Positions 47,816-56,471 of a DNA stretch of 64,000 nucleotides are shown in pieces. Source of the stretch: Lautropia sp. (GTDB taxonomy: Bacteria > Pseudomonadota > Gammaproteobacteria > Burkholderiales > Burkholderiaceae_E); NCBI GenBank assembly GCA_030527825.1, contig JAUNAC010000001.1:124001-188000 (forward strand), written 5' to 3'. Both the position numbers and the translations under genes were made by a program. Numbering within the stretch: position 1 is the stretch's first letter; each line of letters opens with the position of its first letter. The notes beneath the pieces were generated by a model, which was not told the origin of the DNA, did not search any database, and saw only the letters and a list, made by a program, of their open reading frames with translations.

Positions 47816-48241
47816 AGGCTGGCATGCGCAAGCAAGCGCCTCCCGGCACGGCAACGTAGCAGCGGTCGACGCAAGAAACCGCCGACCGACCAACCCCCAC
47901 TGCTCCCGGAACACATCCTCCAGGCGCTGGGCCGACAGCAGGTTGCGGGTCCAGCGCCTGGGCGCTTCCTCATCCGCTCCCCGCAAGCGTGCCTCGCTGG
48001 CGGCGTCAAGCGCACCGAAGATATCGATGAAATCAGCGTACTTCAGCTGTCTGTCCACGTCCGTCTCAAGCGTCATCAGGCCCCGCAGGGCCTGACCATA
48101 TATCTGCGCCCGCTGGTTCCGGCCATGGCGCATGTTCACCAGATTCAGCTGGGCCGTTGTCGCTCTCCAGGGAAGCTTCCACCGGCAGGCGGGGCAGGAC
48201 AATTGCTTCGTATGCGCAAAATGCATCTCCGGAGCACTCAC
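47816..48241 (-). pseudogene. Probable gene remnant (minus strand)
   Basis: A minus-strand frame starting ATG at 48241 runs on past 47816 antisense into the 3' end of the membrane-protein gene (stop 47651). Its centre reads like protein: MRHGRNQRAQIYGQALRGLM, ETDVDRQLKYADFIDIFGAL and LEDVFREQWGLVG. I cannot name a family with confidence; the middle faintly recalls C-terminal regions of Rpn/YhgA-like putative nucleases. The lack of a proper C-terminus and the absence of a ribosome binding site suggest a truncated remnant. The region also serves as the spacer beyond the pilin array. Confidence 0.3.
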
Positions 48242-48338
48242 AGACTTACGTATACGAATATTTCGTTGGCTACGTGTTTAATCCAGTCTCGCCAGAGCTC
48301 GACATAGCATCCAGGGATCAGCCAAGCAACCGCCCCGA

Positions 48339-48848
48339 TCAGCGACACTCAGCCGGTGCGTAGCGTGCCGGCAGCATGGCGGCCGAAGGCAGTGTGCCGG
48401 TGTAGGCACCAAAGCTTGCGTCACGGGCCAGGCAGCGCCATTTGATGGCATCCATCATCGGATGGAAAGCGGCGGTTGCGTTCGGCAGCGGGGTGCCAGC
48501 CTCGCTGTAGGGGACGAGGTAGAGATGGTTTTCGCCGCTGCGGGCGACGCGCGGCTGGTATTCGATGTCGATGATGCCGCTGGTGGGGGCGATGCCCAGA
48601 CGCGTGACGTTGGTCGACGGCTGGGGAAAACCAAAGCGGTGAGCGTAGCCATCGGTCTGGCCCGTCAGGGAACCGGTCGTGGCAATCTCGGCCACCCACA
48701 TTTTGGCGGGCGCAGCCACCGACAGCCCCTCGCCAACCCGCGCCCGGACGGTGTAGTCCTGATAGGCGGGGATGGCAACGGCAGCGAGGATGCCAATGAT
48801 CGCGACCACCATCATCAGTTCGATCAGGGTGAAGCCTTTCTGCAGCAT
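48339..48848 (-). CDS. Type IV pilin, third (distal) copy of tandem array
   Basis: A 169-residue type IVa pilin. The leader MLQKG is cut before [20 protein letters not shown], the N-methylated Phe and Glu5 being conserved. The C-terminal region has a likely disulfide pair (WRC ... PAEC) and ends YAPAECR like the other two copies. It shares the block [18 protein letters not shown] with the middle copy and has equal length, so these two are close duplicates. The ribosome binding site is weaker (ACGGACAAGG), but a -24/-12-like element stands 58 nt upstream. Confidence 0.9.
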   Translation of the reverse strand: MLQKGFTLIELMMVVAIIGILAAVAIPAYQDYTVRARVGEGLSVAAPAKMWVAEIATTGSLTGQTDGYAHRFGFPQPSTNVTRLGIAPTSGIIDIEYQPRVARSGENHLYLVPYSEAGTPLPNATAAFHPMMDAIKWRCLARDASFGAYTGTLPSAAMLPARYAPAECR

Positions 48849-48905
48849 AGTGCACACCTTGTCCGTCAGAGTTTCCGCAGCAGCGTTCCGTCAGTCTGTT
48901 AATCC

Positions 48906-48921
48906 AGCCTCTGGCTTACCA
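48906..48921 (-). promoter_or_regulatory. Sigma-54-like element upstream of the distal pilin gene
   Basis: On the minus strand TGGTAAGCCAGAGGCT has GG and GC exactly 10 nt apart, as sigma-54 promoters require, but otherwise matches the consensus TGGCAC-N5-TTGC only partly. The matching position before the middle pilin reads TGGCAAGCCCAGGATG, where the -12 GC is lost. Confidence 0.4.
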
Positions 48922-49025
48922 CAATATGTCATCGACACCATGACAGGGGCCGGTCTTGCAAAAAGCCCCTTAGGCGGCAGAGCACTCGAATGTTCAGACT
49001 ATCCGGATTTCTGATCATCAACCAA

Positions 49026-49535
49026 TCAGCGGCATTCAGCCGGCGCGTAGCGTGCCAACAGCATGGATTCCGAAGGAACCGTGCCTGTATAGGCCGTGAA
49101 GCTTGCGCCACGTGCCATGCATCGCCATTTGATGGCATCTGCAACGGGAGAAAAACCTATCGTCGCATGCGGGAGTTCATCGCCGGCGGAGGAGTAAGGC
49201 ACCAGATACAGGTGGTTCTCACCACTCCTTGCAACACGTGGTTGGTATTCAATATCGACGATGCCACTGGTCGGCATGATCGAGATGCTAGTTACGTTGG
49301 TCGACGGTTTTGGCTGAATAAACCGGTGGGTATAGCCGTCGGTTTCACCAGAATTGGAACCAGTTGTGGCAATCTCCGCAACCCACAACTTGGCGGAAGC
49401 AGCCACCGACAACCCCTCACTAACCCGTGCCCGGATGGTGTAGTCTTGGTAGGCAGGAATCGCGACAGAAGCCAGGATGCCGATGATCGCCACCACGATC
49501 ATTAGCTCAATCAGTGTGAACCCTTTCTGCAGCAT
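49026..49535 (-). CDS. Type IV pilin, middle copy of tandem array
   Basis: A 169-residue type IVa pilin, leader MLQKG before [20 protein letters not shown]. The middle and C-terminal parts ([44 protein letters not shown]) align closely with the distal copy; the first 55 residues are nearly the same in all three pilins. The upstream sequence has a good ribosome binding site (AAGGAG) but no intact -24/-12 promoter, so it may be silent or expressed only by read-through from the first gene. Confidence 0.9.
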   Translation of the reverse strand: MLQKGFTLIELMIVVAIIGILASVAIPAYQDYTIRARVSEGLSVAASAKLWVAEIATTGSNSGETDGYTHRFIQPKPSTNVTSISIMPTSGIVDIEYQPRVARSGENHLYLVPYSSAGDELPHATIGFSPVADAIKWRCMARGASFTAYTGTVPSESMLLARYAPAECR

Positions 49536-49645
49536 AGTGTGTGCCTTCTCCTTCAGAGTTTCCGTAGCAATGTTCTGCTAGTCTGCCCATTCATCCTGGG
49601 CTTGCCATGACATGTCATTGACATCATGACGGAAATCGATCTTGC

Positions 49646-49680
49646 AAAAAGCGCCCGCAGGCATAAGCCGGCGAGCGCTT
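49646..49680 (-). terminator. Intrinsic terminator after the first pilin gene
   Basis: A long hairpin AAGCGC-C-CGC-A-GGC-ATAA-GCC-G-GCG-A-GCGCTT (plus-strand reading, two mismatches) is followed on the minus strand by TTTTT. It is 60 nt beyond the stop of the promoter-proximal pilin and should stop most transcription before the other two copies. A degenerate relative (GCCGCCTAAGGGGC followed by TTTTT) follows the middle copy at about 48957-48976. Confidence 0.8.
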
Positions 49681-49740
49681 CCTTCTGTCATCAGATCATC
49701 CGGATATTCAGACTATCCGGAGTTCCTGGCCATCAGCTAA

Positions 49741-50271
49741 TCAGCGGCATTCGGCCGGGGCGTAACGAGCCTCCAGGGTAGCGGCCGTTGTAGGCGCAGT
49801 TACACCTGTAGGCAATGCGGCACCCTTAGCCAGACAACGCCATTTGATCGAATCAGCCACTGGCGAGAAGCCGGCCGCCAAAGTTGCATCCTTCAGGTCG
49901 GCACCTTTCGTCTGATCTCCAGTGTATGGAACCAGAATCAGTGTGCCTTTGTCCTGAACGCGTTTTTGATATGCAATCGTCACATGACCATTTTTGGGTG
50001 TGATCTTGACCGACTCCACATTGGTTGAAGCACCGGGTGATGTATAGCCGGTGCTATAACCATCAGTCATCCCACTATTCGAACCACCCGAAGCAATCTC
50101 AGCCACGTTCAGCTTGGCAGCGGCAGCCAGCGACAGACCTTCAGACACGCGGGCTCGGATCGTGTAGTCCTGATAGGCCGGGATGGCGACGGCGGCCAGG
50201 ATACCGATGATCGCGACGACGATCATCAGCTCGATCAGGGTGAAACCTTTTTGCACTTGTTTCAGCATCAT
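49741..50271 (-). CDS. pilA: Type IV pilin, major (promoter-proximal) copy
   Basis: A 176-residue type IVa major pilin. The leader MMLKQVQKG is cut before [20 protein letters not shown]; the alpha-1 helix continues [20 protein letters not shown]. The C-terminal part has the likely disulfide WRC ... PAEC and ends YAPAECR. It is the only copy with both an excellent ribosome binding site (AAGGAG) and a near-consensus sigma-54 promoter (50361-50376), so it is probably the expressed structural subunit used for twitching, adhesion and DNA uptake. Confidence 0.93.
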   Translation of the reverse strand: MMLKQVQKGFTLIELMIVVAIIGILAAVAIPAYQDYTIRARVSEGLSLAAAAKLNVAEIASGGSNSGMTDGYSTGYTSPGASTNVESVKITPKNGHVTIAYQKRVQDKGTLILVPYTGDQTKGADLKDATLAAGFSPVADSIKWRCLAKGAALPTGVTAPTTAATLEARYAPAECR

Positions 50272-50360
50272 GTTGGACTCCTTGTCCAGTAGGATGAAGT
50301 TGTTGGCGGGTTTCGCCTTCTGGCTGGCCCGGTCGCTTTCGACTTCGACACCCTTCCTGT

Positions 50361-50376
50361 AGCGATTGCCGTGCCA
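50361..50376 (-). promoter_or_regulatory. Sigma-54 promoter of the major pilin gene
   Basis: On the minus strand TGGCACGGCAATCGCT matches the sigma-54 consensus TGGCACG-N4-TTGC[AT] at nearly every conserved base, with GG and GC exactly 10 nt apart. It is 90 nt before the pilin start codon. Type IV pilin genes are classic sigma-54/PilR targets and rpoN is in this window. Confidence 0.85.
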
Positions 50377-50428
50377 GTGCATCGCAGTGGCGGCCATGAG
50401 CCGATGAGCGGCGGGCGGGGGTTTGGGG

Positions 50429-50444
50429 TGTGATCGAGATCACG
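50429..50444. promoter_or_regulatory. CRP/Vfr-like palindrome upstream of the pilin promoter
   Basis: TGTGATCGAGATCACG matches the TGTGA-N6-TCACA pattern of CRP-family sites with one difference. It lies 53 nt upstream of the sigma-54 promoter and 240 nt before the divergent MFS gene, so it could serve either. Binding is inferred from pattern only. Confidence 0.5.
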
Positions 50445-50513
50445 CTCTGGCGGCCCGGGGCGACCGTCCGCCCTTTGCTCGGCCTGACGTTGCAGGGCAG
50501 CAACAGTGCCATG

Positions 50514-50542
50514 GGGTGACGTGCTGCGTCACCCGGGTGACG
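50514..50542. repeat. Three-part repeat GGGTGACG / CGTCACCC / GGGTGACG
   Basis: GGGTGACG (50514-50521), TGCTG, CGTCACCC (50527-50534), then GGGTGACG again (50535-50542): two overlapping inverted repeats sharing the middle arm. It lies about 140 nt upstream of the pilin sigma-54 promoter, the usual distance for an enhancer-binding-protein site, and in the leader region of the divergent MFS gene. Either role is possible. Confidence 0.5.
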
Positions 50543-50683
50543 CAACAGGGCAGTTGGTCGCGCCCTGAGGCCACGCTATGACCCGTGCAGGCCGCCGGCC
50601 ATGCCAGCCCTGATGGCAGGCTGGCCTTGGCCGGATCGCCACAATCGTGCGGGCATACTTGCTCACTTCATGTCGTCTGGACA

Positions 50684-52015
50684 ATGCCCATGTCATCCGA
50701 TGCCGCCCCTGTCACCAACGCCCAGCCATCCCTGACACCGCCGCCCGCGCACGGCACGCCCGTCGGGCCGAGCGGGGAAACGCCTCCGCTGACCCCCTAC
50801 GCGTGGGTGCTGCTCGGCAGCGCCTATATCAGCCAGACGGTGGCGTTCAGCTTCTTTTTTGTGGCGCTGTCGACCATTCTGCGCAGCAACGGCATGGCGC
50901 TGCAGAATCTGGGCTTCATCTATCTGCTGGGGATCGCACCGGGACTGAAGTTCCTGTGGGCACCGCTGATGGATCGCTATGGCTTTGGCCGCTGGGGGCA
51001 CTACAGCCGCTGGCTGGTGCTGATGCAGCTGGCCCTGATCGTGACGCTGCTGTGCATGGCCATGCTGCCCGTCGGCACGGGTGGGCCACTGCCGATGGCG
51101 GGACTGGTGACCGGCTGCCTGGCGATGTCGTTCTTCACGGCCAGCCAGGACATCGCCGCGGATGGCCTGTCCACCCGTCTGCTCGGGCCAGGCCAGCTCG
51201 GGCTGGGTAACGGGATGCAGATGGCTTGCGGCGCCATCGGTTTCATTGTCGGCGGTGGCGGAGTATTGGCGCTGTACGCGCACGCCGGCTGGCGAACGGC
51301 CCTGACCTGCCTGACGCTGCTGAACATGATCACCCTGCTGCTGGCGCTGGGCTATCGCGAACCCCCGCACGCCCGGCCGCTGCCTGTTCCGCGCCAGCGT
51401 CTGCTCGACTACTGGCGCGAGATCGGTCATTTCTGGCAGCGGCCCGACACCGGCTGGCGCTGGGCAATCATCATCGTCCTGATCCAGGCCGGGGTGTTCA
51501 TGGCCTACAGCGTGCTGTCGCCCATGCTGGTGGATGCGGGCTGGAGCGCCGGCAAGATCGGCCGCGTCGTCAATGGCTACAGTACGCTGCTGGGCATGGT
51601 CTCGATGCTGGGCTTTGGCTGGTTGCTGCGTCGCTGGACGATCCAGCGCACGCTGCATATGATCCTGCCGGCCCAGGTGCTGGCGGTGGCGCTGCTGGCC
51701 GGGCCGCTGCTGCTGCGCGCAGGCGACGGCTGGGTCATGCTGGGCGTGGCCGGCTACATGATGTTCTACATGCCCATGGGTGTGCTGATGAGCACCCTGA
51801 TGATGGCCCGCAGCAGCGCCCATTCGCCGGCGACGGATTATTCATTGCAATACGGCATATACCTCTGCGCCGGTTATGGGGTGGGCGCACTGGGCCTGCC
51901 GCTGGCGCAGCATCTGGGCTATGGCGGACTGCTGGGCCTGGCCGGGTCGGTCTGCCTGCTGATGACATGGCTGACCCCGGCACTGTACCGGCGCCTCGAT
52001 CACCCAGCCTCATGA
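50684..52015 (+). CDS. MFS transporter, AmpG / RhtX-FptX-like
   Basis: A 443-residue major facilitator transporter with about 12 membrane segments. The FKFLWAPLMDRYG-type motif (LKFLWAPLMDRYGFGRWGHY) and FFTASQDIAADGLSTRLLGP are shared by the AmpG and RhtX/FptX group, which import muropeptides or siderophores across the inner membrane. The substrate is not determined. The first 35 residues are a Pro/Ala/Thr-rich cytoplasmic leader. A second ATG is two codons downstream. It is divergent from the pilin genes and followed by the UbiM-like gene after 137 bp. Confidence 0.82.
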   Translation: MPMSSDAAPVTNAQPSLTPPPAHGTPVGPSGETPPLTPYAWVLLGSAYISQTVAFSFFFVALSTILRSNGMALQNLGFIYLLGIAPGLKFLWAPLMDRYGFGRWGHYSRWLVLMQLALIVTLLCMAMLPVGTGGPLPMAGLVTGCLAMSFFTASQDIAADGLSTRLLGPGQLGLGNGMQMACGAIGFIVGGGGVLALYAHAGWRTALTCLTLLNMITLLLALGYREPPHARPLPVPRQRLLDYWREIGHFWQRPDTGWRWAIIIVLIQAGVFMAYSVLSPMLVDAGWSAGKIGRVVNGYSTLLGMVSMLGFGWLLRRWTIQRTLHMILPAQVLAVALLAGPLLLRAGDGWVMLGVAGYMMFYMPMGVLMSTLMMARSSAHSPATDYSLQYGIYLCAGYGVGALGLPLAQHLGYGGLLGLAGSVCLLMTWLTPALYRRLDHPAS

Positions 52016-52152
52016 ATGACGGAGCAGGAGCCCCCCGATCAGCGGGCGTCTTGCCTGCCCCCCCTCGCCGGCCGTTGATGACTGCCATCAATACGCAGGT
52101 GGTGCAGGTCGATTAAACTGGCTCATCCAGTCTTTCAGAATCCCTTGCCCCT

Positions 52153-53370
52153 ATGGAATTCGATCTGCTCATCAGTGGCGCAGGACCGGCCGGGCTTTGC
52201 CTGGCGCGTGCACTGGCCGATACGGGCCTGACGATCGGGGTGCTCGAACAGCAGCCGGAAGCGGCGCTGCGCGAGGCCGCCTTTGATGGCCGCGAGATTG
52301 CACTGACCCAGCGCTCCGCTGCACTGCTGCGCGAGCTGGGCCTGTGGCAACGCATCCAGGCGACCGATGCCGCGGCCCTCTCTCCCCTGCGCGATGCCCG
52401 GGTACTCAACGGCAGCTCTCCCTTTGCCATGCTGATCGGTCATTCGCTGACTGACCGCAGCGAGCTGGGCTGGCTGGTGTCGAATCATCTGATCCGCCGT
52501 GCTGCCTATGCGGAGGTCAAGGCGGCGGCCGAGACCCATGGCCGCATCACGCTGCTGACAGGACAGCCCGTCTCCCGGGTACTGGCCCAGGGCGGAAACA
52601 GTCTGATCGAGGTCCAGCTGGCCGATGGCACGACGCATGCGGCCCGGCTGCTGGTGGCGGCCGACAGCCGATTTTCGGCGACCCGGCGGGCCCTGGGCAT
52701 CGGCGCCAGCATGCACGATTTTGGCCGCAGCATGCTGGTCTGCCAGATGACGCATGAGGTGCCGCACCACCACGCCGCCTGGGAGTGGTTTGACTACGGC
52801 CAGACGCTCGCCCTGCTGCCGATGAACGACGATCCCGCCACGGGCTTGCACCGGGCCTCGACGGTACTGACGCTGCCCCATCAGGGCATCGAGCGGCTGC
52901 TGGCGCTGGACGAGGCCGCCTTTGGCGAAGAGATGGCGCGCCGCTACCATGGCCGTCTGGGCAGCATGCAACTCATCAGCACACGTCACAGCTATCCGCT
53001 GGTCGGCGTGATGCCGCACCGGCTGATCGCCAGCCGCTTTGCCTGTGTTGGCGATGCCGCCGTCGGCATGCATCCTGTCACCGCCCACGGCTTCAATTTC
53101 GGGCTGCTCAGCATCGCTGCACTGGCCGATGAATTGCGCTCCGCCCACGCCTCAGGCAAGGATATCGGCGGTGCGGGGCTGCTGGCACGGTACGAGCGGC
53201 GCCACATGCTGGCGACGCGACCGCTGTACGAGATGACCCGCATCATCGCCACACTCTACACCACCGAAGCAGCGCCAGCCAAACTGCTGCGCAGCGCTGC
53301 CCTGCATCTGGGACAGCGCTTTACGCCCTTCCGCAAGCTGGTGGCGGCGTCGCTGACGGGATCGCTGTAG
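52153..53370 (+). CDS. ubiM: FAD-dependent ubiquinone-biosynthesis hydroxylase, UbiM-like
   Basis: A 405-residue flavin monooxygenase of the UbiH/F/I/M family. The Rossmann motif DLLISGAGPAGLCLARALAD is at the start; the second FAD motif FACVGDAAVGMHPVTAHGFN and the DGREIALTQRSAALLRELGL segment are typical. Proteins with this layout in Neisseriales are the broad-regioselectivity hydroxylase UbiM that acts on the ubiquinone ring. UbiH or UbiF cannot be ruled out from sequence reading alone. Confidence 0.78.
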   Translation: MEFDLLISGAGPAGLCLARALADTGLTIGVLEQQPEAALREAAFDGREIALTQRSAALLRELGLWQRIQATDAAALSPLRDARVLNGSSPFAMLIGHSLTDRSELGWLVSNHLIRRAAYAEVKAAAETHGRITLLTGQPVSRVLAQGGNSLIEVQLADGTTHAARLLVAADSRFSATRRALGIGASMHDFGRSMLVCQMTHEVPHHHAAWEWFDYGQTLALLPMNDDPATGLHRASTVLTLPHQGIERLLALDEAAFGEEMARRYHGRLGSMQLISTRHSYPLVGVMPHRLIASRFACVGDAAVGMHPVTAHGFNFGLLSIAALADELRSAHASGKDIGGAGLLARYERRHMLATRPLYEMTRIIATLYTTEAAPAKLLRSAALHLGQRFTPFRKLVAASLTGSL

Positions 53371-53545
53371 TCCGCCGTCCGCCGGGCAGCCCTGCTCCCC
53401 TCTCAGCCGTACCAGCGGCAGGCCCTGTGGCGGGGGCGCCCTTGGTCACAGCACAGGTTCTGGCGAGCCAGGCCCCATGGCCAGACAAAGCAAGGACAGG
53501 GGAACCAGCGGCGCCCCGCCCCTCCCGTCTCGGCAGTCAGGCCCG

Positions 53546-54895
53546 TCAGGGCAACTCGCCGTTGCGACGCTTCTGGATGAAGTCCTTCGTCTCGGCGACA
53601 ATGACGTTCGACAGCAACAGCAAGGCAATCAGGTTGGGTACCGCCATCAGGCCATTGAACACATCCGAGGCCGCCCAGACGAGCCCGAGATTGACGCCGG
53701 CACCGAGCATCACCGATATGACGTAGATCACCCGGTAGATGGGAACAACTTTCTCACCGCCCAGGTAGGAGGCGCATTTCTCACCGTAATAGCACCAGCC
53801 AAGGATGGTGGAGTAGGCAAAGAAGATGAGGCCAAAGGTCACCAGCCACCCGCCGGGCCCGGGCAGCAGATTGTTGAAGGTGTGGGTTGTCAGCGCTGCG
53901 CCGGTGTCGCTGCTGGTTCTGTAGAGCCCCCCGATGACCAGCACGATACCGGTGATGCTGCAAACGACGATGGTGTCGAGGAAGGTGCCGGTCATGGATA
54001 CCAGCGCCTGGCGGGCGGGATGATCGGTACGGGCGGCCGCGGCGGCGATAGGTGCCGACCCCATGCCGGATTCATTTGAAAACACACCCCGGGCCACCCC
54101 GTAGCGCACGGCCGAACCGATGGTCGCGCCCACGACAGCATCCATCCCGAAGGCCGACCGGCAGATCAGCTCGATGGCTGGCACGACCTGATCGTAGTGC
54201 AGCGCAATGATCGCCACCCCGCCAACGACATACACGATGGCCATGAAGGGCACAATGAACGAGGATGCCTTGGAAATGCTCTGGATACCGCCCAGCACCA
54301 CAATACCGGTCAGCACGGTCAACACCACACCGGTAATCCACGGATTGACATCGAAGCTGGCCTGAATGGCCTGCGCCACCGAATTCGACTGCACGGAGCT
54401 GCCGATGCCGAAGGAAGCCAGCACCCCAAACAGGGCAAACAGCACGGCCAGCCACTTCATGTTCAGGCCACGCTCGATGTAGTACATGGGGCCGCCGCTC
54501 ATTTCGCCTCGCTCATTGGTGACGCGGTATTTGACGGCCAGCACCCCCTCGCCATACTTGGTGGCCATGCCGAAAAAGGCGGTGACCCACATCCAGAACA
54601 CGGCCCCCGGCCCGCCAGAGACGACCGCCGTGGCCACGCCCGCGATGTTGCCCGTGCCAATGGTGGCTGACAGCGCCGTCATCAGTGCACCGAAGTGGGA
54701 AATATCACCTTCGTGATCCTTGTCCTCCTCCTTGCTCGGCGAAAACGCCTGTCGCAGCGCCATTGGCAACATACTGACCTGAAGGAAACCAAGCCTGACC
54801 GACAGGTAGACAGCCGTACCCCCAAGCAAGATCAGCAGCGGGGCGCCCCAGACGTATCCGCCCAGCCATTCGAAAAATGTCTGTAAAGCCTCCAC
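53546..54895 (-). CDS. AGCS-family sodium/amino-acid (alanine/glycine) symporter
   Basis: A 449-residue membrane transporter of the alanine/glycine:cation symporter family. Signatures: HFGALMTALSATIGTGNIAG (AGCS motif with the GTGNI turn), GGPGAVFWMWVTAFFGMATK, GGPMYYIERGL, GVFSNESGMGSAPIAAAAAR and FFAYSTILGWCYYGEKC. About 10 to 11 membrane segments. The start is GTG at 54895 (no ATG nearby), with AGGAG 8 nt upstream. The substrate is likely alanine or glycine. Confidence 0.92.
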   Translation of the reverse strand: MEALQTFFEWLGGYVWGAPLLILLGGTAVYLSVRLGFLQVSMLPMALRQAFSPSKEEDKDHEGDISHFGALMTALSATIGTGNIAGVATAVVSGGPGAVFWMWVTAFFGMATKYGEGVLAVKYRVTNERGEMSGGPMYYIERGLNMKWLAVLFALFGVLASFGIGSSVQSNSVAQAIQASFDVNPWITGVVLTVLTGIVVLGGIQSISKASSFIVPFMAIVYVVGGVAIIALHYDQVVPAIELICRSAFGMDAVVGATIGSAVRYGVARGVFSNESGMGSAPIAAAAARTDHPARQALVSMTGTFLDTIVVCSITGIVLVIGGLYRTSSDTGAALTTHTFNNLLPGPGGWLVTFGLIFFAYSTILGWCYYGEKCASYLGGEKVVPIYRVIYVISVMLGAGVNLGLVWAASDVFNGLMAVPNLIALLLLSNVIVAETKDFIQKRRNGELP

Positions 54896-55170
54896 CAGTC
54901 AACTCCTGTGTGTTGGTTGGGGTGAATGCGTCCCCACTGCTCCTGGAACAGGTAACGCCTATCGTGGCCCCTTCGGAAGCACCCGACTCTGCTGGCCACT
55001 GATATCTAGAGTGTAGACGGTTTCTCGCTGCGAACAGGCGCTTTTGCCAGCCTGCATGGACTGGGGATAGCCCTAGCGGGCTGCCGTGATCTGACCGCAG
55101 ACTATCGTGGCATACGGAATGTGGTTGCCATACAACTGCTCGGGGAGAAATATACCGAGCCCTGCCATCG

Positions 55171-56058
55171 TCATCCCGCCCGCTCCCCGGAAGCGGTAGG
55201 TGCCAGAAAAACCTTCCAGGCAGCAAAGAGCACTAACAGAGCCAGACCATACCAGGTCAAGATATAGGCTAAGTGACTATTGTGAAAGGACACAACCGTC
55301 AGGCCAGGCATGGGCAACAATTTGCGCTGTGTGGCTAGCCAGCTTGCTACGGCCAACTCATCTTCACCCTCAGGCGGTGGAATCCAGCGCTCGATGTCAA
55401 CAACCGGAGCATCCAGACGGTCGAGTGGTCGGGGAGACAGGGTCTGATCCACAAAATAGGGAGCTACCTGCTCCGCGGACAGATGCCGGGCCTGTGCAAT
55501 CTGGTGAACATCGCGGGAATACCAGCGGTCGTCAGTCGGCCGGTTGCTATGCAAAAAGGCTCCCTTCGGCTCCGTCATGCGGACCAGGCCCGTAATCTCG
55601 ACCAGGCCCGCCGGGCGCTGAATCTGCGCACGCGCAGGCTGTTGACGATATTCCGACGGAACAAAGCCGCGGTTGATCAGCACAATGCCATCCCGCTCGG
55701 TCTGCAGCGGCGTCACGACCCAATAGCCACCACCAACGATGCTATTGGCCTGCACAAACGCCTCCAGATCGTGCTGAAAGGTACCACGCAGGCGTATGGG
55801 CTGGTATTCGATCTGCTCCCGCACCAGATGTGGCCACTGGGCAGGAAGTGGTGCCGCCACCGGGGCGCCGTGTATCCGGTTCTCGACCCGGGCGATGAGA
55901 TCAAGTTTCCATGCCCGACGCTGTACCTGCCACGTGCCCAGTGAAACAAACAGCACGAACAGTAGCAGCAACAGACCAGCCAGCAGCACGCGCACCAAGA
56001 CAGAACGCTGGCTTTCCCCAGACCTATGGGTGCCGGGCTGGTCTGCCCCCTCCACCAT
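55171..56058 (-). CDS. SURF1-family oxidase assembly protein
   Basis: A 295-residue SURF1 protein: N-terminal helix (VRVLLAGLLLLLFVLFVSLG then TWQVQRRAWK, the family start), LRGTFQ, VVTPLQTERDGIVLINRGFVP (quoted in part), the central NRPTDDRWYSRDV segment, and the C-terminal helix HLAYILTWYGLALLVLFAAW. SURF1 helps insert heme into terminal oxidases. Its start overlaps the cyoD stop by 1 nt (TGATG), so it is part of the cyo operon. No cyoE (heme O synthase) is present here. Confidence 0.9.
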   Translation of the reverse strand: MVEGADQPGTHRSGESQRSVLVRVLLAGLLLLLFVLFVSLGTWQVQRRAWKLDLIARVENRIHGAPVAAPLPAQWPHLVREQIEYQPIRLRGTFQHDLEAFVQANSIVGGGYWVVTPLQTERDGIVLINRGFVPSEYRQQPARAQIQRPAGLVEITGLVRMTEPKGAFLHSNRPTDDRWYSRDVHQIAQARHLSAEQVAPYFVDQTLSPRPLDRLDAPVVDIERWIPPPEGEDELAVASWLATQRKLLPMPGLTVVSFHNSHLAYILTWYGLALLVLFAAWKVFLAPTASGERAG

Positions 56059-56471
56059 CAGGGCGCGATGCGGAGATTATGATTGGTCGCCGGCATCAGG
56101 TTGTCATTGAGGTGATACATGACCCACAGCGAGCCCACCAGGGTGATGGCAACCAGTAGCACGGTGAAGACCAGCGCAAGAAACGTCCAGCCCCCCTCGG
56201 CCTGACGGTTCATGTGCAGGAAGTAGACCATATGCACGATGATCTGAACCGCTCCCAGCCCCATCACGATCATGGCAGTTGTGGCGGAATCCTGAATGAC
56301 ACCGGACATCACAAGTCCAAAGGGAATGGCGGTGAGAATGACCGACAGGATGAAACCCCTGTTGTAGTCTTTCTTGCTGACGTGTGGGTGCGTCTGGCCA
56401 TGATGCCCATCGCCGTGGCCATGTGAATGACCTGCCGGAGCATGGCCCTGGTTGTGCGAAGAAGCGCTCAT
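56058..56471 (-). CDS. cyoD: Cytochrome bo3 ubiquinol oxidase subunit IV (CyoD)
   Basis: A 137-residue subunit IV with three membrane helices (FILSVILTAIPFGLVMSG, TTAMIVMGLGAVQIIVHMVY, TFLALVFTVLLVAITLVGSL) and the HMVYFLHMNRQ turn found in CyoD. The N-terminal 35 residues are His-rich (HSHGHGDGHHGQTHPH), longer than in E. coli. It overlaps cyoC by 4 nt and SURF1 by 1 nt. Confidence 0.93.
   Translation of the reverse strand: MSASSHNQGHAPAGHSHGHGDGHHGQTHPHVSKKDYNRGFILSVILTAIPFGLVMSGVIQDSATTAMIVMGLGAVQIIVHMVYFLHMNRQAEGGWTFLALVFTVLLVAITLVGSLWVMYHLNDNLMPATNHNLRIAP

Noticed and set aside
54930-54960. Short sequence TGTTCC(A/G)GGAGCAGTGGGG shared with the remnant at about 47890-47910, suggesting a second remnant
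   Set aside because: A 19-nt match with one mismatch is near chance level for this window, and no longer similarity is visible.
54896-55170. Possible glycine riboswitch in the leader of the AGCS symporter (CCGAAGGGGC and GGCAAAAG on the minus strand)
   Set aside because: The conserved blocks are in the wrong order and the CUCUCAGGC element is missing. A covariance-model search would settle it.
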